A DNA stretch of 64,000 bases from Kocuria sp. (GTDB lineage Bacteria; Actinomycetota; Actinomycetes; Actinomycetales; Micrococcaceae), in NCBI RefSeq assembly GCF_030538595.1, contig NZ_JAUNTS010000005.1:124001-188000 (forward strand), in the 5' to 3' direction. The stretch's first letter is position 1, and each line of letters starts with the position of its first letter. Shown here piece by piece: positions 1 through 7,738 of the stretch. Below the pieces are notes generated by a model. It saw only the letters and a program-made list of their open reading frames with translations. It made no database searches and had not been told where the DNA came from. Both the position numbers and the translations under genes were made by a program.

Positions 1-102
1 GACTGTGGCGGCCCCGCTCATTGATCACCTGCAGTGCCCATTCCCTCAGCACGGGCTGAACGGAGCCTTGGTGAACTGGATGGCGGTCAGTTGCGGGGTA
101 GC
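1..102. other. window edge, no gene recognised
   Basis: The first 102 bases before the tRNA hold no convincing gene. Forward frames close at 22-24 and 55-57, so this could be the last few codons of a gene that begins outside the window, but nothing identifies it. Confidence 0.3.
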
Positions 103-182
103 GCGCGAGTGGTGGAATTGGCAGACACGCAGGATTTAGGTTCCTGTGCTCCGGCGTGCGGGTTCAAGTCCCGCCTCGCGCA
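103..182 (+). tRNA. tRNA-Leu (anticodon UAG)
   Basis: An 80-base cloverleaf is visible. The acceptor arms GCGCGAG (103-109) and CTCGCGC (175-181) pair perfectly, and A182 is the discriminator base. The anticodon stem CAGGA/TCCTG encloses the loop TTTAGGT, giving anticodon TAG. The T arm contains GGTTCAAGTCC. The long variable arm is expected for leucine tRNA. CCA is not encoded (CT follows), so it must be added after transcription. Confidence 0.96.
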
Positions 183-210
183 CTCATGGGCGGGCCAGAC
201 CCTAAAGCCC

Positions 211-235
211 CGGCCGTTACCGGACGGCCCTTGTC
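211..235 (+). terminator. possible tRNA-Leu terminator hairpin
   Basis: GGCCGT (212-217) and ACGGCC (224-229) form a perfect 6 bp stem around a 6-base loop, followed by CTTGT. It is short and lacks a real U tract, so this is tentative. It lies between the tRNA and the solute-binding protein gene. Confidence 0.4.
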
Positions 236-274
236 AGGCAGGCATGGTCCGGCCAGGTGGAGAGGAGGCGGCAG

Positions 275-1918
275 ATGACAACACACTATTCAAGGCGCCG
301 TTTCCTCACGAGCACGCTGGGCGCAGTGGTGGTGGGCAGCACTGTGTCCACCGGATGCGCTCGGGCCAATACGGAGCCCGCAATACAAAGTTCCCAGCCC
401 GTGGCACCTGCTCAGTATGTTTTTGCCAACGCAGCCACAGCACCCACCCTGGATCCATCACTCACGGACAATTTGGAAACACACCGCATTGCGCGGCAAA
501 TCCTGGACGGGTTGGTTGCCCCCGACCCCATGACTGGTGATCCGGTACCGGCCCTGGCCACGGCCTGGCGCGCAAGTGAAGACGGGCTCAGTTGGGACTT
601 TGCACTGCGTGAAGGCGTGGTTTTCCACGACGGCTCAGCACTTGACGCCGAAGCCGTGGTGGAAAATTTCAACCGGTGGGCTGCAGCTTCCGTGCGAGAT
701 GCCGGCACCGGACGGCACAGCCTTTTTGACGCCGTCTTCCGCAGGGGCGCACCCAACGGTTCCACCTATCAGCGGTGTGAAGCCGTGGACCAGAACACCG
801 TGCGCATTCTGCTCACCAGACCGTACCCTGCGCTGCCCAAGGTCTTGACGCATCCGGCTTTCGGTATGGCCGCGCCTTCTTCCATAGCCAATGACTCCGT
901 GGGCACAGCGCCCGTGGGCACGGGCCCTTTCACAGTTGGCCAGGGGTTGGATTCCGGCTCCGGTCAGCGGCCCGGTGAGTCCGTGATTCTCAATGCCTCC
1001 GAAACGTACTGGGGTGATTTGGGCCCCGTGGGAGTTCTGGAGTTTGTTGCCATCCCGGACACGGAACTGCGCTACGTTGCCCTGCGCAACGAGCAGGTGG
1101 ACGGCTACGACCTGGTGGGGCTCAGTGCTTTTGCCCCGCTTGCCAGGGAAGGGGTCCAGGTCCTGCAACGTGACCCCTATTCCGTTGCTTACTTGGGGCT
1201 TTACAGCGCCAGCGGCGCCTTCGCGGACATCAACGTCCGTCACGCCCTGATGTCAGCTGTGGACCGTCAGGCCATTGTGCGCGATCACTACCCCGAAGGC
1301 ACCAGTGTGGCGCAGGCCTTTCTGCCGGCCCGTTTCAATGTCCCCAACACGGACGTTGGTTTTCCCGGCTACAACCCCGCGGAAGCACGGGATTTGCTCG
1401 GCAGTTCTCAGTACGACGGCGCCCCGCTGCGGTTCTTGTATCCCACGGGGGCTTCCCGGTCCTGGGCTCTGGAGCCAGAACGCCTCTACGCCGATCTCTC
1501 CGCCATGCTGACCCGAGCCGGATTCGAGATTGTCCCCGTTCCCGTGCCGTGGAGTGTGTATGACGAAACTCTGCGCACGCGCTCGCGCGACCACGATCTG
1601 TTCCTCTCCGGAATCACGGGCGGTTTCCGCGACCCTGACTACTTCACGGCAACGCTGTTCAGCGCGTTGACCCCTGAACTGGGCTCCGATTCCAAAGTTC
1701 TGCGCGACCTGGTTGATCAGGCCTCCCAGAGCGCCGACGGCGAGCAACGCCAGGATCTGTACCGGCAGGTCAACACTCGGGTGATTCAGGAGAAGGTGGC
1801 CCTTCCACTGGCATTTGCCACAACTGGCGTGGCCGTGGATGCCCGAACGGCAGCCTTCCCTTTGAGTTCCACCGGTTTTGAAGAGTTCAACTCCCTGACC
1901 CTCAACGAGGCTCCCTGA
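275..1918 (+). CDS. ABC transporter substrate-binding lipoprotein, family 5 (peptide/nickel type)
   Basis: This is the extracellular binding component of a peptide/nickel-type ABC importer (solute-binding protein family 5). The N terminus combines a twin-arginine motif (RRRFLT) with a lipobox ending STGC, so the protein is probably exported by Tat and anchored by a lipidated cysteine. The mature part has the family's early region (residues near 40-75, with PTLDPSLTDN) and the long alternating-lobe pattern; its 547 residues are normal for the family. An in-frame GTG at 257 exists, but AGAGGAGG at 261-268 sits six bases before ATG 275, so I chose 275. No permease or ATPase genes are adjacent, so it is an orphan whose partners must be elsewhere. 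The substrate cannot be read from the sequence. Confidence 0.88.
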   Translation: MTTHYSRRRFLTSTLGAVVVGSTVSTGCARANTEPAIQSSQPVAPAQYVFANAATAPTLDPSLTDNLETHRIARQILDGLVAPDPMTGDPVPALATAWRASEDGLSWDFALREGVVFHDGSALDAEAVVENFNRWAAASVRDAGTGRHSLFDAVFRRGAPNGSTYQRCEAVDQNTVRILLTRPYPALPKVLTHPAFGMAAPSSIANDSVGTAPVGTGPFTVGQGLDSGSGQRPGESVILNASETYWGDLGPVGVLEFVAIPDTELRYVALRNEQVDGYDLVGLSAFAPLAREGVQVLQRDPYSVAYLGLYSASGAFADINVRHALMSAVDRQAIVRDHYPEGTSVAQAFLPARFNVPNTDVGFPGYNPAEARDLLGSSQYDGAPLRFLYPTGASRSWALEPERLYADLSAMLTRAGFEIVPVPVPWSVYDETLRTRSRDHDLFLSGITGGFRDPDYFTATLFSALTPELGSDSKVLRDLVDQASQSADGEQRQDLYRQVNTRVIQEKVALPLAFATTGVAVDARTAAFPLSSTGFEEFNSLTLNEAP

Positions 1919-2050
1919 CGCTGCGGATTTCTTGCCCGCAGCGCGTTCGGCGTGCACGGGACAAGGCCGGAGGACTAACCTTGTGACATCTATGCGCGCG
2001 GGGGCAACAACAGTCACTCCCCCTTGTGTCTGACGACGGGAGACCCCACA

Positions 2051-3535
2051 GTGACCCATGCGACAACCACAGAGTCCACCGACGTACTTCTGGTTGGCGG
2101 CGGCATCATGTCCGCGACGCTGGGCGCCATGCTCACGGAGCTGGAGCCCAGCTGGAACATCATCCTGGTGGAGCGCCTGGATGGAATCGGGATGGAAAGT
2201 TCCAGCGTGTGGAACAACGCAGGAACGGGCCATTCGGCCCTGTGTGAATTGAACTACGCACCGCTGAACCCGGATGGAACCGTGGGCACGGCCAAGGCCG
2301 TGAAGATCAATGAGCAGTTCCAGACTTCCAGACAGTTCTGGGCCACCATGGTGCAGGAAGGCAAGCTGGGTGAAGCCTCCGGTTTCATCAACCCGGTTCC
2401 GCACATCTCCATGGTCTTCAACGACGATCACGTGCGCTATCTCAAGGCCCGCCACGAGGCTTTCAAACAGCACAAACTGTTTGAGCGCATGGAGTACTCC
2501 CAGGACCGTGACCAGTTGGCCTCCTGGGCTCCCCTGACCATGCGGGGGCGCGGTGCAGGCTCCGTTGCTGCCACATTCTCCCCGGAGGGTACGGATGTGA
2601 ACTTTGGGGAATTGACCAACCGCCTGGTGGATCACATTCGCGCCAACGGCGGTGTGATCCGCACGGGCACTCAGGTCACTGGACTGGACAAGCAGGCAGA
2701 TGGCACCTGGGTGGCGCACACCAAGAACCGCTTGAATTCGGAAGACACCCGGGAGATCCGCGCCAAATTTGTTTTTGTGGGTGCCGGCGGTGGCGCTCTG
2801 CCCTTGCTGCAAAAAGCCGGTATTCCAGAGATCAAAGGTTTCGGTGGTTTCCCGGTTTCCGGTCTGTGGTTGCGTAACACCCAGCCGGAAATTGCCGAAC
2901 AGCACCATGCCAAGGTCTACGGTCAGGCTTCCGTAGGGGCGCCACCCATGTCCGTACCTCACCTTGACACCCGGTATGAAAACGGGAAAAAGTCCCTGCT
3001 CTTTGGGCCCTACGGCGGCTTCAAACCGAACTTCCTCAAGCAGGGCTCCCTCTTTGACCTCCCTCGTTCGATCAGGACGGACAACATCTACCCCATGACG
3101 CGAGCCGGCATGGCCAACTTGGATCTGGTCAAGTACCTGGTTTCCGAGCTGATGAAGTCCAAGGCCCAGCGGGTGGAAGCCCTGCAGGAGTACTACCCCA
3201 CAGCGGATGGCAATGACTGGGAGCTGGTCCACGCCGGCCAGCGTGTCCAGGTCATGCGCAAGGACAAGGACAAAGGCGGCGTGCTGCAGTTCGGTACGGA
3301 GTTGATCACCGCCGGTGACGGGTCCATTGCCGGTCTTCTGGGTGCCTCCCCCGGCGCCTCCACCGCTGTTCCGATCATGCTGGATCTGCTGCAAAAGTGC
3401 TTCCCCAACCACAGCCAGACATGGCAATCCCGCTTGACCCAGCTGATCCCGGCCTACGGCCGGACCTTGGACACCGATGCTGCACTCGCAGACGAAATCA
3501 TGGGCCATACGGCCGACGTCTTGGGTATTCAGTGA
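2051..3535 (+). CDS. mqo: malate:quinone oxidoreductase
   Basis: Mqo is a peripheral membrane FAD enzyme that oxidises malate to oxaloacetate and passes electrons to the quinone pool, working in the TCA cycle and the respiratory chain. The N terminus shows the FAD-binding Rossmann fold (LLVGGGIMSATLG) and the family segment WNNAGTGHSALCELNYAP; near the end SPGAST is typical of the C-terminal FAD-contacting region. About 494 residues is the usual length. I chose GTG 2051 because GGGAG (2038-2042) lies eight bases upstream; an upstream in-frame start at 2024 has no such site. The gene is monocistronic, ending at a strong hairpin terminator at 3626. Identification is secure from the many conserved blocks. 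Confidence 0.96.
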   Translation: MTHATTTESTDVLLVGGGIMSATLGAMLTELEPSWNIILVERLDGIGMESSSVWNNAGTGHSALCELNYAPLNPDGTVGTAKAVKINEQFQTSRQFWATMVQEGKLGEASGFINPVPHISMVFNDDHVRYLKARHEAFKQHKLFERMEYSQDRDQLASWAPLTMRGRGAGSVAATFSPEGTDVNFGELTNRLVDHIRANGGVIRTGTQVTGLDKQADGTWVAHTKNRLNSEDTREIRAKFVFVGAGGGALPLLQKAGIPEIKGFGGFPVSGLWLRNTQPEIAEQHHAKVYGQASVGAPPMSVPHLDTRYENGKKSLLFGPYGGFKPNFLKQGSLFDLPRSIRTDNIYPMTRAGMANLDLVKYLVSELMKSKAQRVEALQEYYPTADGNDWELVHAGQRVQVMRKDKDKGGVLQFGTELITAGDGSIAGLLGASPGASTAVPIMLDLLQKCFPNHSQTWQSRLTQLIPAYGRTLDTDAALADEIMGHTADVLGIQ

Positions 3536-3625
3536 GTTGAGACAGCTTCGGGTGGGGGCCGCCGTCGTTCAGTCACTGCTGTGATCCCTGCCCGCTTGCC
3601 ACCACCACAGCGGCTTCAGTGTGCT

Positions 3626-3670
3626 GCAAAAATCCGGGGTGACTCCTTGTCAGCCCGGATTTTTGCTTTT
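3626..3670 (+). terminator. rho-independent terminator of mqo
   Basis: GCAAAAATCCGGG (3626-3638) pairs perfectly over 13 bp with CCCGGATTTTTGC (3654-3666) around a 15-base loop, followed by TTTT. Confidence 0.88.
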
Positions 3671-3791
3671 CTTGACCCGCTGGTGCGCCGGCCCCAGGCA
3701 CAAGCACCTGGACGGCGCCCCAGCTGCGGGAATCGGCACGGACCCATCACGTCAACGGGTGGAGGATTCAGTGGCAAACTAGATGCTAATT

Positions 3792-3802
3792 CAATTAAAT
3801 TG
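3792..3802. promoter_or_regulatory. candidate MarR operator palindrome
   Basis: CAATTAAATTG is a perfect palindrome about a central A, in an AT-rich patch that stands out from the GC-rich surroundings. It lies about 60 bases upstream of the MarR start. MarR proteins typically bind such sites and repress their own gene, so autoregulation is a reasonable inference. No binding evidence is visible. Confidence 0.45.
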
Positions 3803-3850
3803 CCTCACATTAGCGGACGAGTCAGCCCCAAGAATCCGTATCACATCGCT

Positions 3851-3863
3851 TACTATTAGCTCC
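3851..3863 (+). promoter_or_regulatory. -10 box, leaderless start of MarR gene
   Basis: TACTAT (3851-3856) ends seven bases before the GTG at 3864, which is where the transcript would begin. There is no Shine-Dalgarno sequence in between. The -35 region is not obvious. Confidence 0.5.
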
Positions 3864-4325
3864 GTGCCCATCAGAGAAACCACTAATGACCCCGTAGAGA
3901 CCTCCACGGCAGCGTGGGAAGCGCTGTACCGTGCGCAGGTCACGGTGATGCGACGCCTACAGCGTCGTGAAGAGTTCGCGGACCTCTCCATGCGGGAATA
4001 CGACGTCCTGTTCAACCTCTCCAGAGCAGACGATCGCGGCATCCGACTCAATGAGTTGAACGAATATGTTCTGCTCACCCAGTCCAGCCTGTCCCGCATG
4101 TTGGAACGACTTGAATCCAAGGGCCTTGTGCACCGCTGGCAAGACCCCCAAGACCTTCGTGGTCTGCGGATCAGGTTGACCGAAGACGGCCACGACCTCC
4201 AAGAACGCATTGCCGCACACTTTGATCGTCACGTCCATGAGGTGATGGCCAACGGCTTGGACACCGAGGAACTGCGTATCCTCACCCGTTTGTCCGACCG
4301 CTTGCGCCACAGCCTCAGTGACTGA
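3864..4325 (+). CDS. MarR family transcriptional regulator
   Basis: A 153-residue winged-helix regulator. The recognition region reads LLTQSSLSRMLERLESKGLV, followed by the wing DPQDLRGLRIRLTEDG, both characteristic of MarR. Such proteins act as dimers and usually respond to small phenolic or oxidative ligands; the ligand here is unknown. I chose GTG 3864 over the upstream start at 3783 because a TACTAT box lies seven bases before it, and because the extra 27 residues of the longer version look non-coding. The gene stands alone between the mqo terminator and a hairpin at 4369. Its target may be itself (palindrome at 3792) or the downstream YihY gene. Confidence 0.88.
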   Translation: MPIRETTNDPVETSTAAWEALYRAQVTVMRRLQRREEFADLSMREYDVLFNLSRADDRGIRLNELNEYVLLTQSSLSRMLERLESKGLVHRWQDPQDLRGLRIRLTEDGHDLQERIAAHFDRHVHEVMANGLDTEELRILTRLSDRLRHSLSD

Positions 4326-4368
4326 GTCCTTCGGCTTCAGCCCGGCCCACCGGCGCTGAATGCCCCAT

Positions 4369-4406
4369 ACAAAGCCTCCCATCAGTAGACTGATAGGAGG
4401 CTTTGT
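4369..4406 (+). terminator. hairpin terminator after MarR gene
   Basis: A 17-base arm (4369-4385, starting ACAAAGCCTCC) pairs with 4390-4406 (ending GGAGGCTTTGT) with a single mismatch and a four-base TAGA loop. No U tract follows, which is common in actinobacteria. Confidence 0.65.
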
Positions 4407-4501
4407 GCATGTCACACCCCCACCTGTTTGGGACCGGCCGCGGTAGGCAGCCGCACCCGCGCAGAGACCGCCACCGCACTGAGAATCACTAGGGAGAGAC
4501 C

Positions 4502-5671
4502 GTGTCCAAGAACACCCTCCGCGAAACCCTGGAGCGGGCCGAGGCACCCGCGCCGGACAACGCGTCCAAACCGCAAAAGCCGTCCCAGGTCTCCAAACGG
4601 TCCTGGAGATACGTATTCAAACGCGCTTTTGCCGAATTCTCCCAGGATGGCTGCACGGACTTGGCGGCCTCTCTGACCTACTTCACGGTCCTCTCCGTGT
4701 TCCCCGGGTTGCTGGCGGTGGTCTCCCTCCTGGGTGTTTTCGGCCAGGGGCAACAAACCACGGATGCCATCACCGGATTTCTCTCCGGACGGGTACCCGA
4801 AGAGTTGAACACTCTGTTGGAGCCGACCATCTCCAATCTGGCTGGGGCCACGGGAGCTGGGATCATCGCATTGATCATCGGTGTGGGATCGGGGCTTTGG
4901 TCCGCCTCCGGCTACGTGGGAGCATTTTCGCGCGCCATGAACCGCGTGTATGACGTCTCCGAGGGCCGCACCTTCATCAAGCTCAAGGGCACCATGCTGG
5001 CCGTGACGTTGTTCGTGGTCATCACGGTGGTTCTCATTTTCCTGATGGTCCTCCTTTCCGGCGGCATTGCGCGCACCCTGGGTGATGCAGTCGGCCTGGG
5101 TGAAACTTCCGTGACCGTATGGAACATTGCCAAGTGGCCCGTGATCCTCCTGCTGCTGGTGCTCCTGGTGGCGGTGCTCTATTACGCCACGCCCAATGTT
5201 CAACAGCCCAAGTTCAAGTGGGTTTCTCCCGGTGCCATGTTTGCGATTGTCGGGATGATCCTGGCAGGCGTTGCGTTCTCCATCTACGCAACGCAGTTCG
5301 CCTCTCAAGCGGACACCTACGGTGTGATCGGTGGTGTGATCCTGGGTCTGTTGGGAATCTGGATCTTCAACAATGTGCTCCTGCTGGGTGCTGAGATCGA
5401 CGCCGAACTGCAGCGTGGGCGTGAGCTGGAGGCAGGAATTGCCTCCGAGGAAATGCTGCACCTGCCCCCGCGGGACGTGAAGGGTGTGGTCAAGGCGCTG
5501 GAGAAGCACGAAAAGATGGTGGAAGATGGCCGCAAGGTACGGCTGGCTCACGAGACCGTGGACTACAGCGCCCAGGGCAAGGACACCGGCCGTGGTGGAC
5601 AGGCGGACGTGTCCAATTTCGACGGCGAAGCAAAGCAGGTACTGGAGCGTCAACGGACCGAAATCCGCTGA
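4502..5671 (+). CDS. YihY/virulence factor BrkB family membrane protein
   Basis: A 389-residue inner-membrane protein of the YihY/BrkB (formerly 'ribonuclease BN') family, whose function is not established. After a charged 45-residue cytoplasmic tail come the family motif DLAASLTYFTVLSVFPGLLA and about six hydrophobic segments spread over residues 55-300; the last, GILGLLGIWIFNN-like, is well conserved. A charged C-terminal tail of about 80 residues follows (HEKMVEDGRKVR). GTG 4502 has AGGGAGAG immediately upstream. The gene is flanked by a hairpin on the left and a palindrome-rich region on the right, so it is probably transcribed alone. Confidence 0.88.
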   Translation: MSKNTLRETLERAEAPAPDNASKPQKPSQVSKRSWRYVFKRAFAEFSQDGCTDLAASLTYFTVLSVFPGLLAVVSLLGVFGQGQQTTDAITGFLSGRVPEELNTLLEPTISNLAGATGAGIIALIIGVGSGLWSASGYVGAFSRAMNRVYDVSEGRTFIKLKGTMLAVTLFVVITVVLIFLMVLLSGGIARTLGDAVGLGETSVTVWNIAKWPVILLLLVLLVAVLYYATPNVQQPKFKWVSPGAMFAIVGMILAGVAFSIYATQFASQADTYGVIGGVILGLLGIWIFNNVLLLGAEIDAELQRGRELEAGIASEEMLHLPPRDVKGVVKALEKHEKMVEDGRKVRLAHETVDYSAQGKDTGRGGQADVSNFDGEAKQVLERQRTEIR

Positions 5672-5699
5672 GGTAGGTGTCTGAACCCGTCCTTACACT

Positions 5700-5766
5700 G
5701 GGGGTGCAGGTTCCTGGACTGCGACGTCCATCACGTGATGTCGTGGACCCGGGGATTTGCACCCCC
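5700..5766. promoter_or_regulatory. nested inverted repeats upstream of the formaldehyde dehydrogenase gene
   Basis: An outer 9 bp inverted repeat, GGGGGTGCA (5700-5708) and TGCACCCCC (5758-5766), flanks a perfect 12 bp palindrome CATCACGTGATG (5729-5740). It may be the terminator of the YihY gene, an operator for the formaldehyde genes, or both. No regulator gene is adjacent. Confidence 0.5.
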
Positions 5767-5825
5767 GGTGTCGTCCAGACCAGCTGCAGACGGCACCACC
5801 AGTCATCCAACGATGGGAGCGCGCC

Positions 5826-6932
5826 ATGCATGAAGTCCAGGCCGTGGTGGTCAAGGCCAAGAACGAACCCGCCGTCCTAGAGACAATTCTGGTACCGGAT
5901 CCCGGGCCCGGAGAAGCACTGGTGGATGTCCTCACCTGCGGGGTGTGTCAAACGGATCACCACTATCAGGTGGGCGGGGTCTCGGATGATTTTCCATTCC
6001 TCCTGGGCCACGAAGCCACGGGTGTGGTCAGCGCAGTGGGTGAGGGTGTCACGGAAGTTTCCGTGGGTGATCACGTGATCTTGAACTGGCGGGCGGTGTG
6101 CGGTGAATGCCGTGCCTGCCGCCGGGGCGAACCCTGGTACTGCTTTGCCACCCACAACGCCACTCAGAAGATGACGTTGAAAGATGGCACCGAGTTGAGC
6201 CCGGCGCTGGGCATTGGTGCGTTCGCGGAAAAGACCTTGGTGGCCGCCGGACAGTGCACCAAAATTGACGGAGACCTGGACCCAGAACAGTTTGCCGCAG
6301 TGGGCTTGCTGGGCTGCGGCATCACCGCCGGGTTGGGGGCGGTGCTCAACACGGGTGCGCTCAAGCGCGGGGAATCAGTGGCCGTGATCGGCTGCGGTGG
6401 CGTGGGCACTGCCGCCATTGCCGGCGCCCGTCTGGGCGGAGCCACCACCATCATTGCCGTGGACGTGGACGACGACAAACTGGCAACGGCGCGCAGTTTT
6501 GGTGCCACTCACACGATCAATGCCCGCGAGCAGGAGCCGGTGGAGACCATCCGGGAATTGACCGGTGGCAATGGCGCAGATTTGGTGATCGACGCCGTAG
6601 GTGTGGCTGCCACGTTCAAGCAGGCCTTTGAGGCGCGGGATCTGGCGGGCCGGATGGTCCTGGTGGGGGTGCCGGACCCCGGGACCACCTGGGAGATCCC
6701 CCTGGACCAGGTCTTTGGTCGCGGCGGCTCCATCAAATCGGCATGGTACGGGGACTGTCTGCCCAACCGTGACTTCCCCATGTTCGTTGACCACTATCGC
6801 TTGGGCAATCTGGACTTGGACGGATTCGTGTCCGAGCGAATTGGCCTGGGGGATGTGGAACCGGCCTTTGCCAAGATGCGCGATGGCCGCGTTTTGCGCT
6901 CTGTGGTGGAAATGGACGCCCTCAAAAATTAA
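5826..6932 (+). CDS. mscR: S-(hydroxymethyl)mycothiol dehydrogenase (mycothiol-dependent formaldehyde dehydrogenase)
   Basis: This zinc-dependent medium-chain alcohol dehydrogenase oxidises the formaldehyde-mycothiol adduct (and probably reduces S-nitrosomycothiol) with NAD. Visible catalytic zinc ligands are C41 (GVCQTDHH), H62-E63 (LGHEATG) and a later cysteine in GLLGCGIT; the four structural zinc cysteines are C92, C95, C98 and C106. The NAD-binding motif is GCGGVG. The 368 residues match the mycothiol subfamily closely, separating it from glutathione-type FDH. ATG 5826 has GGGAG six bases upstream; an in-frame GTG-type extension to 5757 is rejected. The next gene encodes the metallo-hydrolase normally paired with it. 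Presence of this enzyme implies mycothiol synthesis. Confidence 0.94.
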   Translation: MHEVQAVVVKAKNEPAVLETILVPDPGPGEALVDVLTCGVCQTDHHYQVGGVSDDFPFLLGHEATGVVSAVGEGVTEVSVGDHVILNWRAVCGECRACRRGEPWYCFATHNATQKMTLKDGTELSPALGIGAFAEKTLVAAGQCTKIDGDLDPEQFAAVGLLGCGITAGLGAVLNTGALKRGESVAVIGCGGVGTAAIAGARLGGATTIIAVDVDDDKLATARSFGATHTINAREQEPVETIRELTGGNGADLVIDAVGVAATFKQAFEARDLAGRMVLVGVPDPGTTWEIPLDQVFGRGGSIKSAWYGDCLPNRDFPMFVDHYRLGNLDLDGFVSERIGLGDVEPAFAKMRDGRVLRSVVEMDALKN

Positions 6933-7007
6933 GAGCACACCGTCATTTGACCCATGCCCTGTGCCACAGGCAGCTGGGCCATCAGCTTTCAACCACAGGA
7001 GACTTCC

Positions 7008-7670
7008 ATGACCGTCACTTCAGTCACCGCAACGGCCGATGGCCGTGTCACCGTTCAGAACTGCGTCACCAGCGGCACGTTCTCATTGGACGGCGGCACC
7101 TGGGAGGTGGAAAACAACGTCTGGATTGTTGGCACGGACACCGAGTGTTTTGTGATCGACCCCGCCCATGATCCGCAAGCCGTGCAGGAAGCCGTCAACG
7201 GACGCACCGTCAAAGCCATCCTGCTCACCCACGGCCACGATGACCACATCCGCGCCGCTCTGGACACCGCAGCGCTGGTTGGCGGGGAGATCTATCTCCA
7301 TCCCGCCGATCGCATGCTGTGGGACGCAGTCCATCCGGAGGCCGCCCCGGACCACGAACTGGCCGATGGTGATGTTTTTGAACTGGACGGCGTTGGTCTG
7401 ACGGTGCTGGCCACTCCCGGCCACTCACCCGGATCGGTCTGTTTCCACAGTCCCGAATTGGGTGTCGTTTTCTCCGGGGACACCTTGTTCCAGGGTGGTC
7501 CGGGGGCCACCGGGCGCTCTTATTCGGATTTCCCCACCATCGTGGATTCCATCCGCGAGCGCCTTCTGGTGCTGCCCGCCGAAACCGTGGTTCTCACCGG
7601 TCACGGGGATTCCACGCTGATTGGTGCGGAAGCTGAGGATGTTGAGCAGTGGTTGGCGCGGGGTCACTGA
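7008..7670 (+). CDS. MBL-fold metallo-hydrolase, partner of mycothiol formaldehyde dehydrogenase
   Basis: A 220-residue metallo-beta-lactamase-fold hydrolase with the metal motif HGHDDH (residues 75-80), further ligands in TPGHSPGS and SGDTLF, and a terminal TGHGDST. In actinobacteria a gene of this type follows mscR, and the supposed role is hydrolysis of S-formylmycothiol to formate and mycothiol; that role is an inference from context. ATG 7008 is preceded by AGGAG (6997-7001). It lies 75 bases after the dehydrogenase gene and probably shares its transcript. The transcript ends in a hairpin overlapping the convergent gene at 7724. Confidence 0.9.
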   Translation: MTVTSVTATADGRVTVQNCVTSGTFSLDGGTWEVENNVWIVGTDTECFVIDPAHDPQAVQEAVNGRTVKAILLTHGHDDHIRAALDTAALVGGEIYLHPADRMLWDAVHPEAAPDHELADGDVFELDGVGLTVLATPGHSPGSVCFHSPELGVVFSGDTLFQGGPGATGRSYSDFPTIVDSIRERLLVLPAETVVLTGHGDSTLIGAEAEDVEQWLARGH

Positions 7671-7682
7671 TCGGTTGAGGGA

Positions 7683-7738
7683 ACCCCGCTGGTCGGCAGG
7701 ATTCTGAGGGTCCGTTCAGGAGGTCAGACCAGCGGGGT
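7683..7738. terminator. bidirectional hairpin between convergent genes
   Basis: ACCCCGCTGGTC (7683-7694) pairs perfectly with GACCAGCGGGGT (7727-7738). The right arm overlaps the last codons and stop of the leftward membrane protein gene, so the hairpin could serve both directions. The 32-base loop makes it weaker than a classical terminator. Confidence 0.5.

Larger units (their letters stand above)
3536..3863. other. intergenic region mqo-marR
   Basis: This 328-base gap holds the mqo terminator (3626-3670), an AT-rich palindrome (3792-3802) and the -10 box of the MarR gene (3851-3856). An open frame at 3581-3859 has no ribosome binding site, no recognisable domains and runs through the terminator, so I do not treat it as a gene. 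Confidence 0.6.

Noticed and set aside
1253-3508. 751-codon open frame on the minus strand opposite mqo
   Set aside because: It is the antisense shadow of mqo; the plus-strand protein is conserved Mqo, and the minus frame shows no recognisable domain.
3581-3859. 92-codon plus-strand frame after mqo
   Set aside because: It runs through the mqo terminator and has no Shine-Dalgarno sequence or recognisable domain.
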